From contig NZ_BMXR01000003.1 in assembly GCF_014651855.1 (NCBI RefSeq), positions 1 through 64,000 on the forward strand: DNA of 64,000 nucleotides, read 5' to 3'. Under the pieces are notes generated by a model. It was not told the origin of the DNA. It worked only from the letters and a program-made list of their open reading frames with translations, and ran no database searches. Positions 22,669 through 35,114 of the stretch are shown here, in pieces. The translations under genes and the position numbers were made by a program. Numbering within the stretch: position 1 is the first letter of the stretch; the number at the start of each line of letters is the position of its first letter. Source of the stretch: Saccharospirillum salsuginis (lineage in GTDB: Bacteria > Pseudomonadota > Gammaproteobacteria > Pseudomonadales > Natronospirillaceae).

Positions 22669-23406
22669 TTCTATGGATTTTTTCGGGATTAGGCGGCTGA
22701 ACACCAGTCCGAGTTCGAACAGCAGCCACATGGGGACCGCCAGGATGGATTGGGATACCACATCCGGCGGGGTCACCAACATGCCGACGACGAAACAACT
22801 GACGAAAATGTAGGGTCGCTTGCTGGCCAGAGCCTCGGTCGTGACGATGCCGGCGCGTACCATCAGGAAGGTGGCGATGGGGATCTCGAACGCGAGCCCG
22901 AATGCGAAGAACAGCTTGAGGCAGAAATCGAGAACATTGCCGATGTCCGGCATCAGATTGATGTCTTCCGGCCCGACCGAGGTGAAAAAGCCGAACACCA
23001 GCGGCAGGACCACGAAGTAAACGAAGGCAACGCCCGCGTAGAACAACAACACGCTGGAGATGAACAGCGGAATGGCCACTTTGCGCTCGTGTTTGTACAG
23101 CGCCGGGGCAATGAACCCCCAAATCTGGTGCAACAGATAGGGCACGGATATGAAGATCGCCAGCACGATGGTCAGCTTCAATGGCACAAAGAACGGAGAG
23201 GCGACGCCGGTGGCGATCAACTGGCCGCCTTCGGGCAACAGGATCTCCAGCGGCCGGGCCAGAATCATGTAGAGGTCGCCGGCCAGGAAATAGAGGCCGA
23301 GAAAGACCACGAACACGACGATCAGGGATTTGACCAGCCGGTCGCGCAGCTCCTTGAGGTGCGCGACCAGGGGCATGGAGGAATCTTCAGGGTTTTCGGA
23401 CTTCAT
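22648..23406 (-). CDS. tatC: Twin-arginine translocase subunit TatC
   Basis: A 252-residue TatC with six transmembrane helices. The N-terminal H-L-K-E-L-R-D-R-L and the following periplasmic loop match the family; TatC binds the twin-arginine signal with TatB. ATG 23406 was chosen because it leaves about 14 residues before H-L-K-E-L, as in E. coli; ATG 23418 and 23376 are alternatives. It overlaps tatB by 20 nt, and tatA lies upstream, so a complete Tat operon is present. Confidence 0.95.
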   Translation of the reverse strand: MKSENPEDSSMPLVAHLKELRDRLVKSLIVVFVVFLGLYFLAGDLYMILARPLEILLPEGGQLIATGVASPFFVPLKLTIVLAIFISVPYLLHQIWGFIAPALYKHERKVAIPLFISSVLLFYAGVAFVYFVVLPLVFGFFTSVGPEDINLMPDIGNVLDFCLKLFFAFGLAFEIPIATFLMVRAGIVTTEALASKRPYIFVSCFVVGMLVTPPDVVSQSILAVPMWLLFELGLVFSRLIPKKSIEEAAEAE

Positions 23407-23776
23407 CGTTGTCGGCATTCTCGTGAGCGGTTTCGGTCGCCGCGGATGGGTCGGCCGGTTTCGACGTGTCGGTCATCTTTGACTCCGACTCGGGCGGCGT
23501 GGACGGCACTTCGGCATCCTCACTGTCGTGGCTGGCCGGCGCCGGTTCGTCGTTGTTGCGGAAGGTCTGGCCTTTGGTCTCGGCCATGATCTTCTTGTTC
23601 AACTCGTCCAGTTTCACCTCCTGCTCCAACTGATTCTGAAAGTTGGACATAGTGCGGCGAACCTGACCCAGCGCACGCCCAATGGTACGGGCCACACCCG
23701 GCAGCCGTTCCGGGCCGATCACGACGATGCCGATGATGGCCAGCACCAGCAGCTCGGTAAAACCGATATCGAACAT
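23387..23776 (-). CDS. tatB: Sec-independent translocase subunit TatB
   Basis: A 129-residue protein starting M-F-D-I-G-F-T-E-L-L and carrying the TatB signature V-I-G-P-E-R-L-P after the single transmembrane helix (residues 2-20). An amphipathic helix follows, and the tail is acidic, Pro/Ser-rich and disordered. It forms the signal-recognition complex with TatC. It is 17 nt after tatA and overlaps tatC. Length is slightly below the E. coli protein. Confidence 0.95.
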   Translation of the reverse strand: MFDIGFTELLVLAIIGIVVIGPERLPGVARTIGRALGQVRRTMSNFQNQLEQEVKLDELNKKIMAETKGQTFRNNDEPAPASHDSEDAEVPSTPPESESKMTDTSKPADPSAATETAHENADNDEVRKP

Positions 23777-23793
23777 AGGGTTCTCTCAGCCGC

Positions 23794-24060
23794 TCAGTGC
23801 GTGCTCTTGTCGGTTTCTTTTTTGGTCTCGGAGTCCGCTTCGGAGAACTCGGCGTCTTTTTTCTCCAACGCCGCTTTGTCCTCGCTGTCGGACGCATTCT
23901 TGTCGTCCTTGGACTCATCCTCGTTCATGGCTTTCTTGAAGCTCTTGATCGCGCCACCGACATCGCCGCCCAGACTTTTCAGCCGCTTGGTGCCGAAAAT
24001 CAGGATGACGATGGCCAGGACGATCAGTAATTGCCAAATGGAGATACCACCAAAACCCAT
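23794..24060 (-). CDS. tatA: Sec-independent translocase subunit TatA
   Basis: An 88-residue pore subunit with one transmembrane helix (about residues 7-23), the F-G motif (I-F-G-T-K-R-L) and an amphipathic helix ([16 protein letters not shown]). A charged Lys/Asp/Glu tail follows. It oligomerises to form the Tat translocation path. First gene of tatABC; hisE lies 183 nt upstream on the same strand. Confidence 0.95.
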   Translation of the reverse strand: MGFGGISIWQLLIVLAIVILIFGTKRLKSLGGDVGGAIKSFKKAMNEDESKDDKNASDSEDKAALEKKDAEFSEADSETKKETDKSTH

Positions 24061-24243
24061 CTTCTTATCCTCTCAGTCAATCTTCGTGAACGGCCACTGT
24101 GACGTGACGGTTCTGTATCAAGTGCTATTTGCGGTCAGACCAGGGCCGGCGTCAACCCCCGAAAAAATCGGATGCTCCCGCACCGGGATGGAATGGCGTC
24201 CTTCTCCTACTAAGGTAGCAGACGCTTAACCGCCCCTGACCTG

Positions 24244-24579
24244 TTATTGGGGGTCGCGGGCCGCCTTTTCATCCAGGCCGGACAGGCCGAATCGACGGGC
24301 GAGTTCGTTCAGAACGTCGTCGGGTTTCAGATCCAGCGCGGCCAGCATAACCAGGCTGTGAAACCACAGATCGGCCGTCTCGTAGACCAGCTTGTCTTTC
24401 TGCGCCGCGTCCGTGGAGGCGTTTTTGGCCGCCAACACGGTTTCGAAGGCTTCCTCGCCGACCTTTTCCAGAATCTTGTCCAGACCCTTGGCGTAGAGGG
24501 AGGCGACGTAGGAATCGTCGGCCGCCGCGCCCTTGCGAGCCTCCAGTGTCTCGGACAATTGTTGCAGAACATCGAGCAT
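24244..24579 (-). CDS. hisE: Phosphoribosyl-ATP pyrophosphatase
   Basis: A 111-residue MazG-like HisE that hydrolyses phosphoribosyl-ATP to phosphoribosyl-AMP in histidine synthesis. It has the diagnostic [19 protein letters not shown] segment with metal-binding glutamates, and the later [11 protein letters not shown] motif. ATG 24579 was preferred over a TTG 9 nt upstream. In related genomes hisI usually sits just upstream, between ubiB and hisE; here that interval holds only repeats. Confidence 0.93.
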   Translation of the reverse strand: MLDVLQQLSETLEARKGAAADDSYVASLYAKGLDKILEKVGEEAFETVLAAKNASTDAAQKDKLVYETADLWFHSLVMLAALDLKPDDVLNELARRFGLSGLDEKAARDPQ

Positions 24580-24647
24580 ATGACACAACCTTTAACGTTT
24601 TATTGCAGTTTTCCCGTAATCCTGGGTGTCCTGCCGCCGACCACTCG

Positions 24648-24667
24648 TAGGGTGGGCATTGCCCACC
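24648..24667. repeat. Family A palindrome
   Basis: TAGGGTGGGCATTGCCCACC is a single near-palindromic copy in the hisE-ubiB interval. Confidence 0.85.
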
Positions 24668-24717
24668 ATTCAAGGGTGTTGTAGTGCGGCCTGTCCATGG
24701 TGGGCGACCGAAACCGG

Positions 24718-24750
24718 GATGCCGGACCAGACGGACCGACCCACCCTACT
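24718..24750. repeat. Family A' repeat variant
   Basis: On the minus strand this reads GTAGGGTGGGTCGG followed by CCGTCTGGTCC, the variant also seen near 20369 and 63060. It occupies the place where hisI would be expected. Confidence 0.7.
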
Positions 24751-24766
24751 GTTTGTGGTCGACTGG

Positions 24767-26392
24767 TCAGGGCCAGAGCAGCAGAACCGCGCCGAGCCCC
24801 AGGCCCGCCCATTGCTTTGGCGACAGGCTTTGCAACCAGGCCCCCGGATCGCCTGTCCAGAACACAAACAGAAGCAGCACGGCCGCGACCAGACGCCGCG
24901 TCAGCTTGCGGTTAGCGCGTTGTTGTTCGGCGCGGACTTCGCGCAGTTCGGCCTGGATACGCTGCTCCACACCGCCCACTTTGCGCAGGTTCATCAGGGT
25001 GTCGTGCACCAGGTCCGGCATCTGGGGGGCTTTGGCGATCCAGCCCGGCCCGTGTTGCTGGACGGCCTTGAGAAAGCGGGCGGGGCCGACCTGTTCGCGC
25101 ACCCAGTTTTCCAGGAACGGCTTGGCTGTGGCCCAGAGGTCGAGCTGCGGGTACAGCTGGCGCCCCAGCCCTTCGATGTTCAGCAGCGTCTTTTGCAGCA
25201 AGACCAGTTGCGGCTGAACCGTCATGTCGAAACGGCGGGCGGTCTGGAACAGTCGCACCAGCAACAGGCCGAAGGAAATCTCGGCCAGCGGCTTTTCGAA
25301 AATGGGCTCGCAGACACTGCGGATGGCGGCCTCGAACTCGTTGACCCGGGTGTGCGCCGGTACCCAGCCGGACTCGACGTGCAGCTCGGCGACGCGGTAA
25401 TAGTCCCGGTTGAAGAAAGCAAGCAGGTTCTGCGCCAGATAACTCTGGTCCTCGCGCGACAACGACCCGACGATGCCGCAGTCGATGCCGATGTACTGGG
25501 GCGATTCGGGGTGGGCCCGGTTGACGAAGATGTTGCCCGGGTGCATGTCGGCGTGGAAAAAGGAGTCGCGGAACACCTGGGTGAAAAAGATCTCCACGCC
25601 CCGCTCGGCCAGCAGCTTCATGTTGACGCCGGCCTGCTGCAACTGCTCGACATCGGCCACCGGTATGCCGCTGATGCGTTCCATGGTCAGTACCGACCGG
25701 CGGGTGTAATCCCAGTGCACCCAGGGCACATAAAGCGATTCCGATCCTTCGAAGTTGCGCCGCAAGGTGGCCATGTTGGCGCCTTCGCGGAGCAGGTCCA
25801 GTTCGTCCAGGATGGTCTTGCGGAAATCGTCCACAACCTCGATCGGGCGCAGCCGGCGACCGTCCGGGATGGTATTGACGAGGCGCGCCATCAGTTCCAT
25901 CAACCGGATGTCCTTGAGGATGACCCGACGAATGGCCGGACGGATGACTTTGACCACGACCGATTGACCGTCCGGCAATTTGGCGGCATGCACCTGGGCC
26001 ACCGAGGCCGAAGCCATGGGCTCTTCACCGAATTCCAGAAACAGGGTTTCGATTGATGCGCCGAGGGCTTCCTCGACCAGATGGCGCGCCCGTTTGCCCG
26101 GGAAGGCCGGCACCCGATCTTGCAGGTATGCCAATTCCTGGGCCATCTCCGCCGGCATCAAGTCGCGCCGGGTGGACAGAATCTGACCGAATTTGACGAA
26201 TACCGGCCCCAGACTTTCCAGCGCCAGGCGCAGGCGACGGCCGTCGCTGCCGCGCGCCGGAATGATCCAGCGTAGCGGAAAGAACCACAGGGAAAAACGG
26301 ATCAGCCAGGGCACCTGCTGATGGTTAAGCAGCGTATCGAGACGGTAGCGACTGAGTACCCAGGCAATGCGAATCAGGCGGATCAGGGTCAC
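24767..26392 (-). CDS. ubiB: UbiB family kinase-like ubiquinone biosynthesis protein
   Basis: A 541-residue UbiB/ADCK-type protein. The K-F-G-Q motif in [17 protein letters not shown] and the A-S-V-A-Q-V-H-A loop are diagnostic. H-A-D-M-H-P-G-N is the catalytic-loop equivalent and G-I-D-C-G metal-binding. Two C-terminal transmembrane helices (about residues 495-540) anchor it. It supports ubiquinone assembly, probably as an ATPase. It starts with GTG at 26392, overlapping the ubiJ stop (GTGA). It is the third gene of ubiE-ubiJ-ubiB. Confidence 0.93.
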   Translation of the reverse strand: MTLIRLIRIAWVLSRYRLDTLLNHQQVPWLIRFSLWFFPLRWIIPARGSDGRRLRLALESLGPVFVKFGQILSTRRDLMPAEMAQELAYLQDRVPAFPGKRARHLVEEALGASIETLFLEFGEEPMASASVAQVHAAKLPDGQSVVVKVIRPAIRRVILKDIRLMELMARLVNTIPDGRRLRPIEVVDDFRKTILDELDLLREGANMATLRRNFEGSESLYVPWVHWDYTRRSVLTMERISGIPVADVEQLQQAGVNMKLLAERGVEIFFTQVFRDSFFHADMHPGNIFVNRAHPESPQYIGIDCGIVGSLSREDQSYLAQNLLAFFNRDYYRVAELHVESGWVPAHTRVNEFEAAIRSVCEPIFEKPLAEISFGLLLVRLFQTARRFDMTVQPQLVLLQKTLLNIEGLGRQLYPQLDLWATAKPFLENWVREQVGPARFLKAVQQHGPGWIAKAPQMPDLVHDTLMNLRKVGGVEQRIQAELREVRAEQQRANRKLTRRLVAAVLLLFVFWTGDPGAWLQSLSPKQWAGLGLGAVLLLWP

Positions 26393-27029
26393 CGGCCGGT
26401 ATCTCCCTCGTCCGGGCGGCGTTCGAGCCGCTGTTTCAAACGCGCGACACGCGCCGCCAGGCGGTCGGTGGCGAGCCGGGTGGCGTGAACCTGCTCGGCA
26501 TGGTGCCGCCAGAGTGACGCGGGCACCAGCCAGCCACTCTCCTCGCGCAGGTAATTGCGCAGGGTGCGATCGACCGATCGGGTCTGGGCGCGGGCCATGC
26601 CACCGAAAAAACGCAAACCGTCGGCCAGCAGGTGCGCCGGCAGATCGCCGAGCCGGTCACCCAGCGCCATTTCCCAGTCGATATCGAGATCGGACAGGAT
26701 GTCCTGCAGGGTGAAGAAGGTGCGGGTATCGCCCTGGATGTCGATGTGGTGGGCCATCATCGCCTGGGTCCGGTCCTGGGCGCGCAGAACCGCGAACAGA
26801 TCGCTGGCACGGCCGGACACCCGGGCATGCACCTCGTCCGGCCGACTGAAGTCGACCAGCACCCGGGCCTGATGTTCGTCCCCGTCGATGGTGAGCGCCA
26901 GGGTAAGCGAGGGCTCACTCGTTTCCAGCATCAGGGTTTTACCGACCAGGGTGGTCAGCCGCCGTCGGGCGACCGGGTCGTACTCAAGCGCTCGGTTGAT
27001 CACCGTTTGCAGCGGCAACGCCAGCAGAC

Positions 27030-27033
<4 letters not shown>
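26389..27033 (-). CDS. ubiJ: Ubiquinone biosynthesis accessory factor UbiJ
   Basis: A 214-residue protein with an N-terminal SCP2-like lipid-binding domain (about residues 15-115) and a C-terminal helical, coiled-coil-prone region ending in Arg-rich sequence. This matches UbiJ, the lipid-binding scaffold of the soluble Ubi complex. It overlaps ubiE (ATGA) upstream and ubiB downstream, so all three are one translational unit. Confidence 0.9.
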
Positions 27034-28929
<1,896 letters not shown>

Positions 28930-29101
28930 TACGACCTTTTAGGGCTTGAAAACCGAAGGCGGTGGGGTCATGTTATGGGCCTCAGTCAATCGGCCGGACC
29001 TGATCCGCCTCCCGGGTAGATCCACGCCGGAGGGCTCCAACCCGGCGTTTGCGACAGACTTCACACTCTTCTTTAAACCAGGACGAACGGTACAGCACCT
29101 G

Positions 29102-29428
29102 ATGAGCGAACATATTAAGAACGTAAGCGACGACAGTTTCGAATCCGATGTACTGGGCAGCGAGACGCCCGTACTGGTCGACTATTGGGCCGAATGGTGC
29201 GGACCCTGCAAAATGATCGCCCCGGTCCTGGAAGAAGTGGCCGACGAATACGCCGACAAGATGACCGTCGCCAAGCTGAACATCGACGAGAACCCCAATA
29301 CGCCGCCGAAATACGGCATCCGGGGCATTCCGACGCTGATGATGTTCAAAGGCGGTGAAGTCATCGCCACCAAGGTGGGCGCGTTGTCCAAGACGCAACT
29401 GATCGAGTTTATCCAGGGCAACTTGTGA
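29102..29428 (+). CDS. trxA: Thioredoxin
   Basis: A 108-residue thioredoxin with the redox motif W-C-G-P-C in [11 protein letters not shown] and the cis-Pro segment R-G-I-P-T-L. Full length, cytoplasmic. ATG 29102 was chosen because the family starts here; the longer ORF would add about 50 unrelated residues. The order trxA-rho is conserved in gammaproteobacteria. A good terminator follows at 29435. Confidence 0.95.
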   Translation: MSEHIKNVSDDSFESDVLGSETPVLVDYWAEWCGPCKMIAPVLEEVADEYADKMTVAKLNIDENPNTPPKYGIRGIPTLMMFKGGEVIATKVGALSKTQLIEFIQGNL

Positions 29429-29434
29429 TAGACT

Positions 29435-29467
29435 GTTTCGGGCCGGTTTTGCCGGTCCGAAACTTTT
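29435..29467 (+). terminator. trxA intrinsic terminator
   Basis: GTTTCGGGCCGG pairs with CCGGTCCGAAAC (one G-T wobble), followed by TTTTC. Confidence 0.85.
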
Positions 29468-29587
29468 CTGGACAGCCCGGGCGACTCCGCCTATAGTGTC
29501 CCTGATCCATTTTTTCCAACGCTTTCCAACCACATCTCCGGGCGGCCTGCCCGATCATCATCCCAAGACAATACAACCTCAAACCCT

Positions 29588-30844
29588 ATGAACCTGAGTG
29601 ACTTAAAAATAAAACCTGTGCCCGAGCTCTTGGAAATCGCCAAGGACATGGGCCTCGACAATGTTAACCGTGCCCGTAAGCAGGACCTGATTTTCACCAT
29701 TCTCAAAAAACACGCCAAGAGCGGCGAGGATATCTGGGGTGATGGTGTCTTGGAGATCCTGCAGGACGGTTTCGGTTTCCTGCGGTCGGCCACGGCTTCC
29801 TATCTGGCGGGCCCGGATGACATCTATGTGTCTCCGAGCCAGATCCGGCGCTTCAATCTGCGCACCGGCGATACCATCTCCGGCAAGATCCGCCCGCCGA
29901 AAGAAGGCGAACGCTATTTCGCGCTGCTCAAAGTCGACAAGATCAACTACGAGCCGCTGGAAAGCACGCGCAACAAAATTCTGTTCGAGAACCTGACGCC
30001 CCTGTTCCCGCAGGAACGTTTGATGCTCGAATCCGGCAACGGCTCCACCGAGGACCTGTCCGGCCGAATTCTCGACCTGGTCTCGCCGATCGGCAAAGGC
30101 CAGCGCGGTCTGATCGTCTCCCCACCCAAAGCGGGTAAAACACTGATGTTGCAGCACGTGGCCCAGGCCATTACGCGCAACAATCCGGAGACACACCTGA
30201 TTGTGCTGTTGATCGACGAACGGCCGGAAGAAGTGACCGACATGCAGCGCTCCGTGCGCGGCGAGGTCATCGCCTCCACGTTCGACGAACCGCCGGCGCG
30301 TCACGTCCAGGTCGCGGAAATGGTGATCGAGAAGGCGAAACGCCTGGTCGAGCACAAGCAGGACGTTGTTATCCTGCTCGACTCCATCACTCGTCTGGCG
30401 CGTGCCTACAACACCATCGTACCGAGTTCCGGCAAGGTGCTGACCGGTGGTGTCGACGCCCACGCCCTGGAGCGCCCGAAGCGGTTCTTCGGTGCCGCGC
30501 GGAACGTCGAGGAAGGCGGTTCGCTGACCATCATGGCCACCGCCCTGGTCGATACCGGCTCGAAGATGGACGAAGTGATCTACGAAGAGTTCAAGGGCAC
30601 CGGTAATATGGAAGTGCACCTGGACCGCAAGATCTCCGAAAAACGCATCTTCCCCGCCATCAACGTCCGCCGCTCCGGCACCCGCCGCGAAGAGCTGCTG
30701 ACCAGCCAGGAAGAACTGCAACGGTTGTGGATCCTGCGCAAGCTGTTGGCCGAAATGGAAGACGTCGCCGCGATCGACTTCCTGATCAACAAGCTCAAGC
30801 AGACCAAGACCAACGAAGAGTTCTTCAAATCGATGAAGGGGTAA
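29588..30844 (+). CDS. rho: Transcription termination factor Rho
   Basis: A 418-residue Rho, full length. The N-terminal helical and cold-shock-like RNA-binding domain (about residues 1-125) includes G-F-G-F-L-R. The ATPase domain has Walker A P-P-K-A-G-K-T and Walker B V-I-L-L-D-S-I. The hexameric helicase terminates transcription at rut sites. The gene is preceded by trxA and ends in a large palindromic terminator that includes its stop codon. Confidence 0.97.
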   Translation: MNLSDLKIKPVPELLEIAKDMGLDNVNRARKQDLIFTILKKHAKSGEDIWGDGVLEILQDGFGFLRSATASYLAGPDDIYVSPSQIRRFNLRTGDTISGKIRPPKEGERYFALLKVDKINYEPLESTRNKILFENLTPLFPQERLMLESGNGSTEDLSGRILDLVSPIGKGQRGLIVSPPKAGKTLMLQHVAQAITRNNPETHLIVLLIDERPEEVTDMQRSVRGEVIASTFDEPPARHVQVAEMVIEKAKRLVEHKQDVVILLDSITRLARAYNTIVPSSGKVLTGGVDAHALERPKRFFGAARNVEEGGSLTIMATALVDTGSKMDEVIYEEFKGTGNMEVHLDRKISEKRIFPAINVRRSGTRREELLTSQEELQRLWILRKLLAEMEDVAAIDFLINKLKQTKTNEEFFKSMKG

Positions 30845-30888
30845 AAAAGCCCACGTTTATCAAAGCATGCTTTGATGGGCTTTTTTAC
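30841..30888 (+). terminator. rho terminator with nested palindrome
   Basis: The outer stem GTAAAAAAGCCCA / TGGGCTTTTTTAC starts at the rho stop codon. An inner palindrome TCAAAGCATGCTTTGA lies within the loop. A T-rich end supports termination. Confidence 0.85.
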
Positions 30889-31003
30889 GACCGGCCAAGG
30901 ATGGCCGGGCTGGAACAGCGAACAAGGACGTGGCTCCCTCCGAATTAAATCGAACCTCATGCATGCTTTGATGGGCTTTTTTTACGGCCGGCATGGATGG
31001 CAG
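30865..31003. repeat. Direct repeat of the rho terminator tail
   Basis: About 43 nt starting GCATGCTTTGATGGGC at 30865 recur with small changes at 30961-31003. Only the 3' half of the terminator stem was copied, so the second copy cannot form the same hairpin. Confidence 0.8.
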
Positions 31004-31015
31004 GCCGAATTGTAA

Positions 31016-31051
31016 TGTTGGATTACGCGCATACGCGTTAATCCAACCTAC
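31016..31051. repeat. Family B palindrome
   Basis: A TTGGATTACGCGC-type copy with an ATACGCGTTAATCC centre. First of four downstream of rho. Confidence 0.88.
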
Positions 31052-31089
31052 GGGTCGGCTTTTGGTATAGATACCGGGCTGAATTGCAT

Positions 31090-31125
31090 TGTTGGATTAC
31101 GCGCTCACGCGCTAATCCAACCTAC
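31090..31125. repeat. Family B palindrome
   Basis: Same orientation as the copy at 31016. Identical to the zrgA-upstream copy at 13771 over nearly its full length. Confidence 0.9.
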
Positions 31126-31151
31126 GGTTGGCGCCGGTAGTAACCTTAAGA

Positions 31152-31187
31152 GTAGGTTGGATTAGCGCGTGAGCGCGTAATCCAACA
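31152..31187. repeat. Family B palindrome, inverted
   Basis: Opposite orientation to the copy at 31090. It ends 9 nt after the transposase stop codon. Confidence 0.9.
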
Positions 31188-31196
31188 TCCCGACCC

Positions 31197-31703
31197 TTAC
31201 TCCCAACCAACCCCTTCCAAACGCCCGGGCTCAACCGCCCATTCTTCCGAATACACCCCCAACCGCACAAACTTCCGGAAACTCGAATACGGCCAATCAC
31301 CGGCTCGTGCCACATACCCATGCTTCACGGGGTTGTAATGGATGTAATCCACATGACGGGCGACATCCTCATCGTCACGCAACGTATGCTCCCAATATCG
31401 ACGTTGCCAGACTGAAGACTGTGATGCCTTACCAACCTCAGAGTGTTTCGAGAACCAGGTTTTGATCAGTCTCCAACGCCGAGCAAAGTCCGCATCATCT
31501 ATTGGGAGAGACCAAATACAATGGAGGTGGTCCGGCAATACAACCATCGCGTCCAATTCGAACGGGTACTTGTGGCGAACATGTCGAAGGGCGTTTCTGA
31601 GGGTGTTGATTGAGTCGTCGGTTGTGAGAAGCGGTTGTCGATTGTGGGTCACGACCGTGAAAAAATAACGGCCGCCCGCTACGAAGTTCCTTCTATAGCG
31701 CAT
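31197..31703 (-). CDS. REP-associated tyrosine transposase (RAYT)
   Basis: A 168-residue IS200-like Y1/HUH protein of the RAYT class. The H-L-H motif is at residues 59-61 (P-D-H-L-H-C-I-W), and the catalytic tyrosine lies within V-D-Y-I-H-Y-N-P-V-K-H-G (residues 118-129). W-Q-R-R-Y-W-E-H, also typical, precedes it. RAYTs are domesticated single-strand nucleases that act on REP palindromes and are usually single copy. AAGGAAG precedes the ATG. Family B palindromes flank it 9 nt after the stop and about 24 nt before the start. It appears intact. Confidence 0.92.
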   Translation of the reverse strand: MRYRRNFVAGGRYFFTVVTHNRQPLLTTDDSINTLRNALRHVRHKYPFELDAMVVLPDHLHCIWSLPIDDADFARRWRLIKTWFSKHSEVGKASQSSVWQRRYWEHTLRDDEDVARHVDYIHYNPVKHGYVARAGDWPYSSFRKFVRLGVYSEEWAVEPGRLEGVGWE

Positions 31704-31727
31704 GGGGCTTCCTTGGTGGTTGAGTAT

Positions 31728-31763
31728 TGTTGGATTACGCGCTGACGCGCTAATCCAACCTAC
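31728..31763. repeat. Family B palindrome
   Basis: The copy immediately upstream of the transposase gene; the centre reads GCTGACGC. Confidence 0.9.
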
Positions 31764-31787
31764 CGTGTGAATTGACCCGGAATATTT

Positions 31788-31823
31788 GTAGGTTGGATTA
31801 GCGCGTCAGCGCGTAATCCAACA
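31788..31823. repeat. Family B palindrome, inverted
   Basis: Opposite orientation to the 31728 copy and 24 nt from it. It forms a REP-like doublet next to the clpP stop. Confidence 0.9.
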
Positions 31824-31831
31824 CCCGGCGA

Positions 31832-32401
31832 TCAATCCATCTCCTTCGCCGACCGAATCACCTTCTTAACAATCCCGTACTCGATCGCTTCATCGGTGGT
31901 CATCCAACGGTCGCGTTCGATGTCCTTGCGGATCTGTTCGATGGGCTGGCCGGTGGCTTCGCTGATGATCCGCGCCAGGCGTTCGCGCATGCGGATGATC
32001 TGTTCGGCCTGGATGGCGATGTCGCTCGCCTGGCCGCCGACACCGCCGGAGGGCTGGTGGATCAGGAAACGGGTGTTGGGCAGGCAGTAGCGGTCTTCCT
32101 TGTCGGCGGCGAGGAAGATGTGCGTGCCGGCGCTGGCGACATAGCCGGTGCCGATGACCTTCACCTTTGAATCGACGTACTGAATCATGTCGTGGATGCT
32201 GTCGCCGGCTTCGACGTGACCGCCCTGGCTGTTGATAAAGAGGGTGATGTCGTCGTGGGATTCCTCGTCCATGGCCAGCAGCTGGCCGATAACCTTCTTG
32301 GCCATTTCCTGGTCGATTTCTTCACAGATCAGGATCTTGCGACCCTTGACCAGACGGTCAGCCACGGGGTCGAGCTTTTGTTCGGTTTTCTCGTCTTTCA
32401 T
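31832..32401 (-). CDS. ClpP-type serine protease subunit, solitary
   Basis: A 189-residue ClpP-family protein. The catalytic triad is intact as S90, H115 and D164, with the same spacing as E. coli ClpP (25 and 49 residues). The residue after the serine is Ala rather than Met, and the N-terminus is short. It would form a degradation chamber with a Clp ATPase. The usual neighbours tig, clpX and lon are absent; it stands alone between a transposase and an ABC-F gene. It may be a second ClpP. The cognate unfoldase cannot be named. Confidence 0.85.
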   Translation of the reverse strand: MKDEKTEQKLDPVADRLVKGRKILICEEIDQEMAKKVIGQLLAMDEESHDDITLFINSQGGHVEAGDSIHDMIQYVDSKVKVIGTGYVASAGTHIFLAADKEDRYCLPNTRFLIHQPSGGVGGQASDIAIQAEQIIRMRERLARIISEATGQPIEQIRKDIERDRWMTTDEAIEYGIVKKVIRSAKEMD

Positions 32402-32672
32402 TGGATTCTCCAGTCGGTATCGGAGCCTTCATCCAGGGGGACAAATGCGACACCCTGGTTGAACATCAGGCTTGACAATTCGTTTTATTCACATTTTCAC
32501 ACAGTGGCCACTTAGGCCGCTATTTCTCGGGTACTGCTTGAATGTCAACCCATAAACCCTTGATTTCATGGGCTTTTCAGCGTCGTCTAATTTTAGACCA
32601 GAATCGGCGAAGGCGTTGAAGACGGGCCTCGGGGCAATGTGCACAAAGCTTATCCAACAACTTATCCACAGA
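32402..32672. other. Intergenic region between clpP and yheS
   Basis: 271 nt without a gene. It contains the clpP promoter region. Near its yheS end is an exact DnaA-box-like TTATCCACA (32662-32670) and a relative at 32650. Other copies occur inside genes of this window, so I attach no replication role. Confidence 0.4.
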
Positions 32673-34568
<1,896 letters not shown>

Positions 34569-34633
34569 GGCGCGGAGTTTACCAATGCTCTGTGGTAGTG
34601 TCTCTAAGAGCCTCGGCATTACCTGGATCGATC

Positions 34634-35059
34634 ATGGATTCGCTGAACCATCACCCCTTGTGGCGCTTCGCACTCGACGTGTATCCACGCGCTCAATCGT
34701 CTCTGTTGCATTGGCAGGATAGCTACGGCATCCACGTCAACGACCTGTTGCTGTTGGCGTTTGCCCGGGATCGCGACCAGGGGTTGGACCTGGGGCGCTG
34801 GTACCGGATCGAAACCGGCCGACCCCGGGCGCTGTTACGCCGCGTGCGTCGGCTCCGCTATCGATTGAATCGTGATGACCCGAGACGGGATGCCGCCCTG
34901 CGTTGGGAGCTTCAGTTGGAACAGATCGACCTGGCGTTGCTGGCCGAATGTCTGGATGAGAACGGCACCGACATGCCGCGCAGCGCCGCGAGGCTAGCCC
35001 GGCATTGGCGATTGGACGAGCAACAAACAGTCGTGGACTGGGTACGGTCGATAGGATAG
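34634..35059 (+). CDS. TIGR02444 family protein
   Basis: A 141-residue protein of the TIGR02444 (DUF2390) type. Recognisable points are the P-L-W-R-F-A-L-D-V-Y start, the Y-G-I-H-V-N-D-L-L-L-L segment, and helical Arg-rich regions after it. It is probably cytosolic. Function unknown. It is divergent from yheS and convergent with the algP-like gene. ATG 34634 was chosen because it begins the conserved region; the Shine-Dalgarno is weak. Confidence 0.8.
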   Translation: MDSLNHHPLWRFALDVYPRAQSSLLHWQDSYGIHVNDLLLLAFARDRDQGLDLGRWYRIETGRPRALLRRVRRLRYRLNRDDPRRDAALRWELQLEQIDLALLAECLDENGTDMPRSAARLARHWRLDEQQTVVDWVRSIG

Positions 35060-35075
35060 CGGATAAGGCGGAATA

Positions 35076-35106
35076 CCGACGGAAGCGGAAGGTCCGCTTC
35101 CGTCGG
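35076..35106. terminator. Convergent hairpin between TIGR02444 and algP-like genes
   Basis: Perfect 14-bp arms (CCGACGGAAGCGGA at 35076-35089 against 35093-35106) surround a 3-nt loop. No good T-run follows on either side, so it may act as a weak bidirectional terminator. Confidence 0.6.
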
Positions 35107-35114
35107 GTAAGACA

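Noticed and set aside
28930..29101. Possible tRNA or structured RNA between hemB and trxA
   Set aside because: Some short complementary stretches are present but no cloverleaf, no T-loop motif and no clear terminator could be assembled.
32650..32670. DnaA-box-like TTATCCACA and relative suggesting an origin or DnaA site
   Set aside because: The 9-mer also occurs within coding sequence near 12396 and 33681, there is no cluster, and no replication gene is near.
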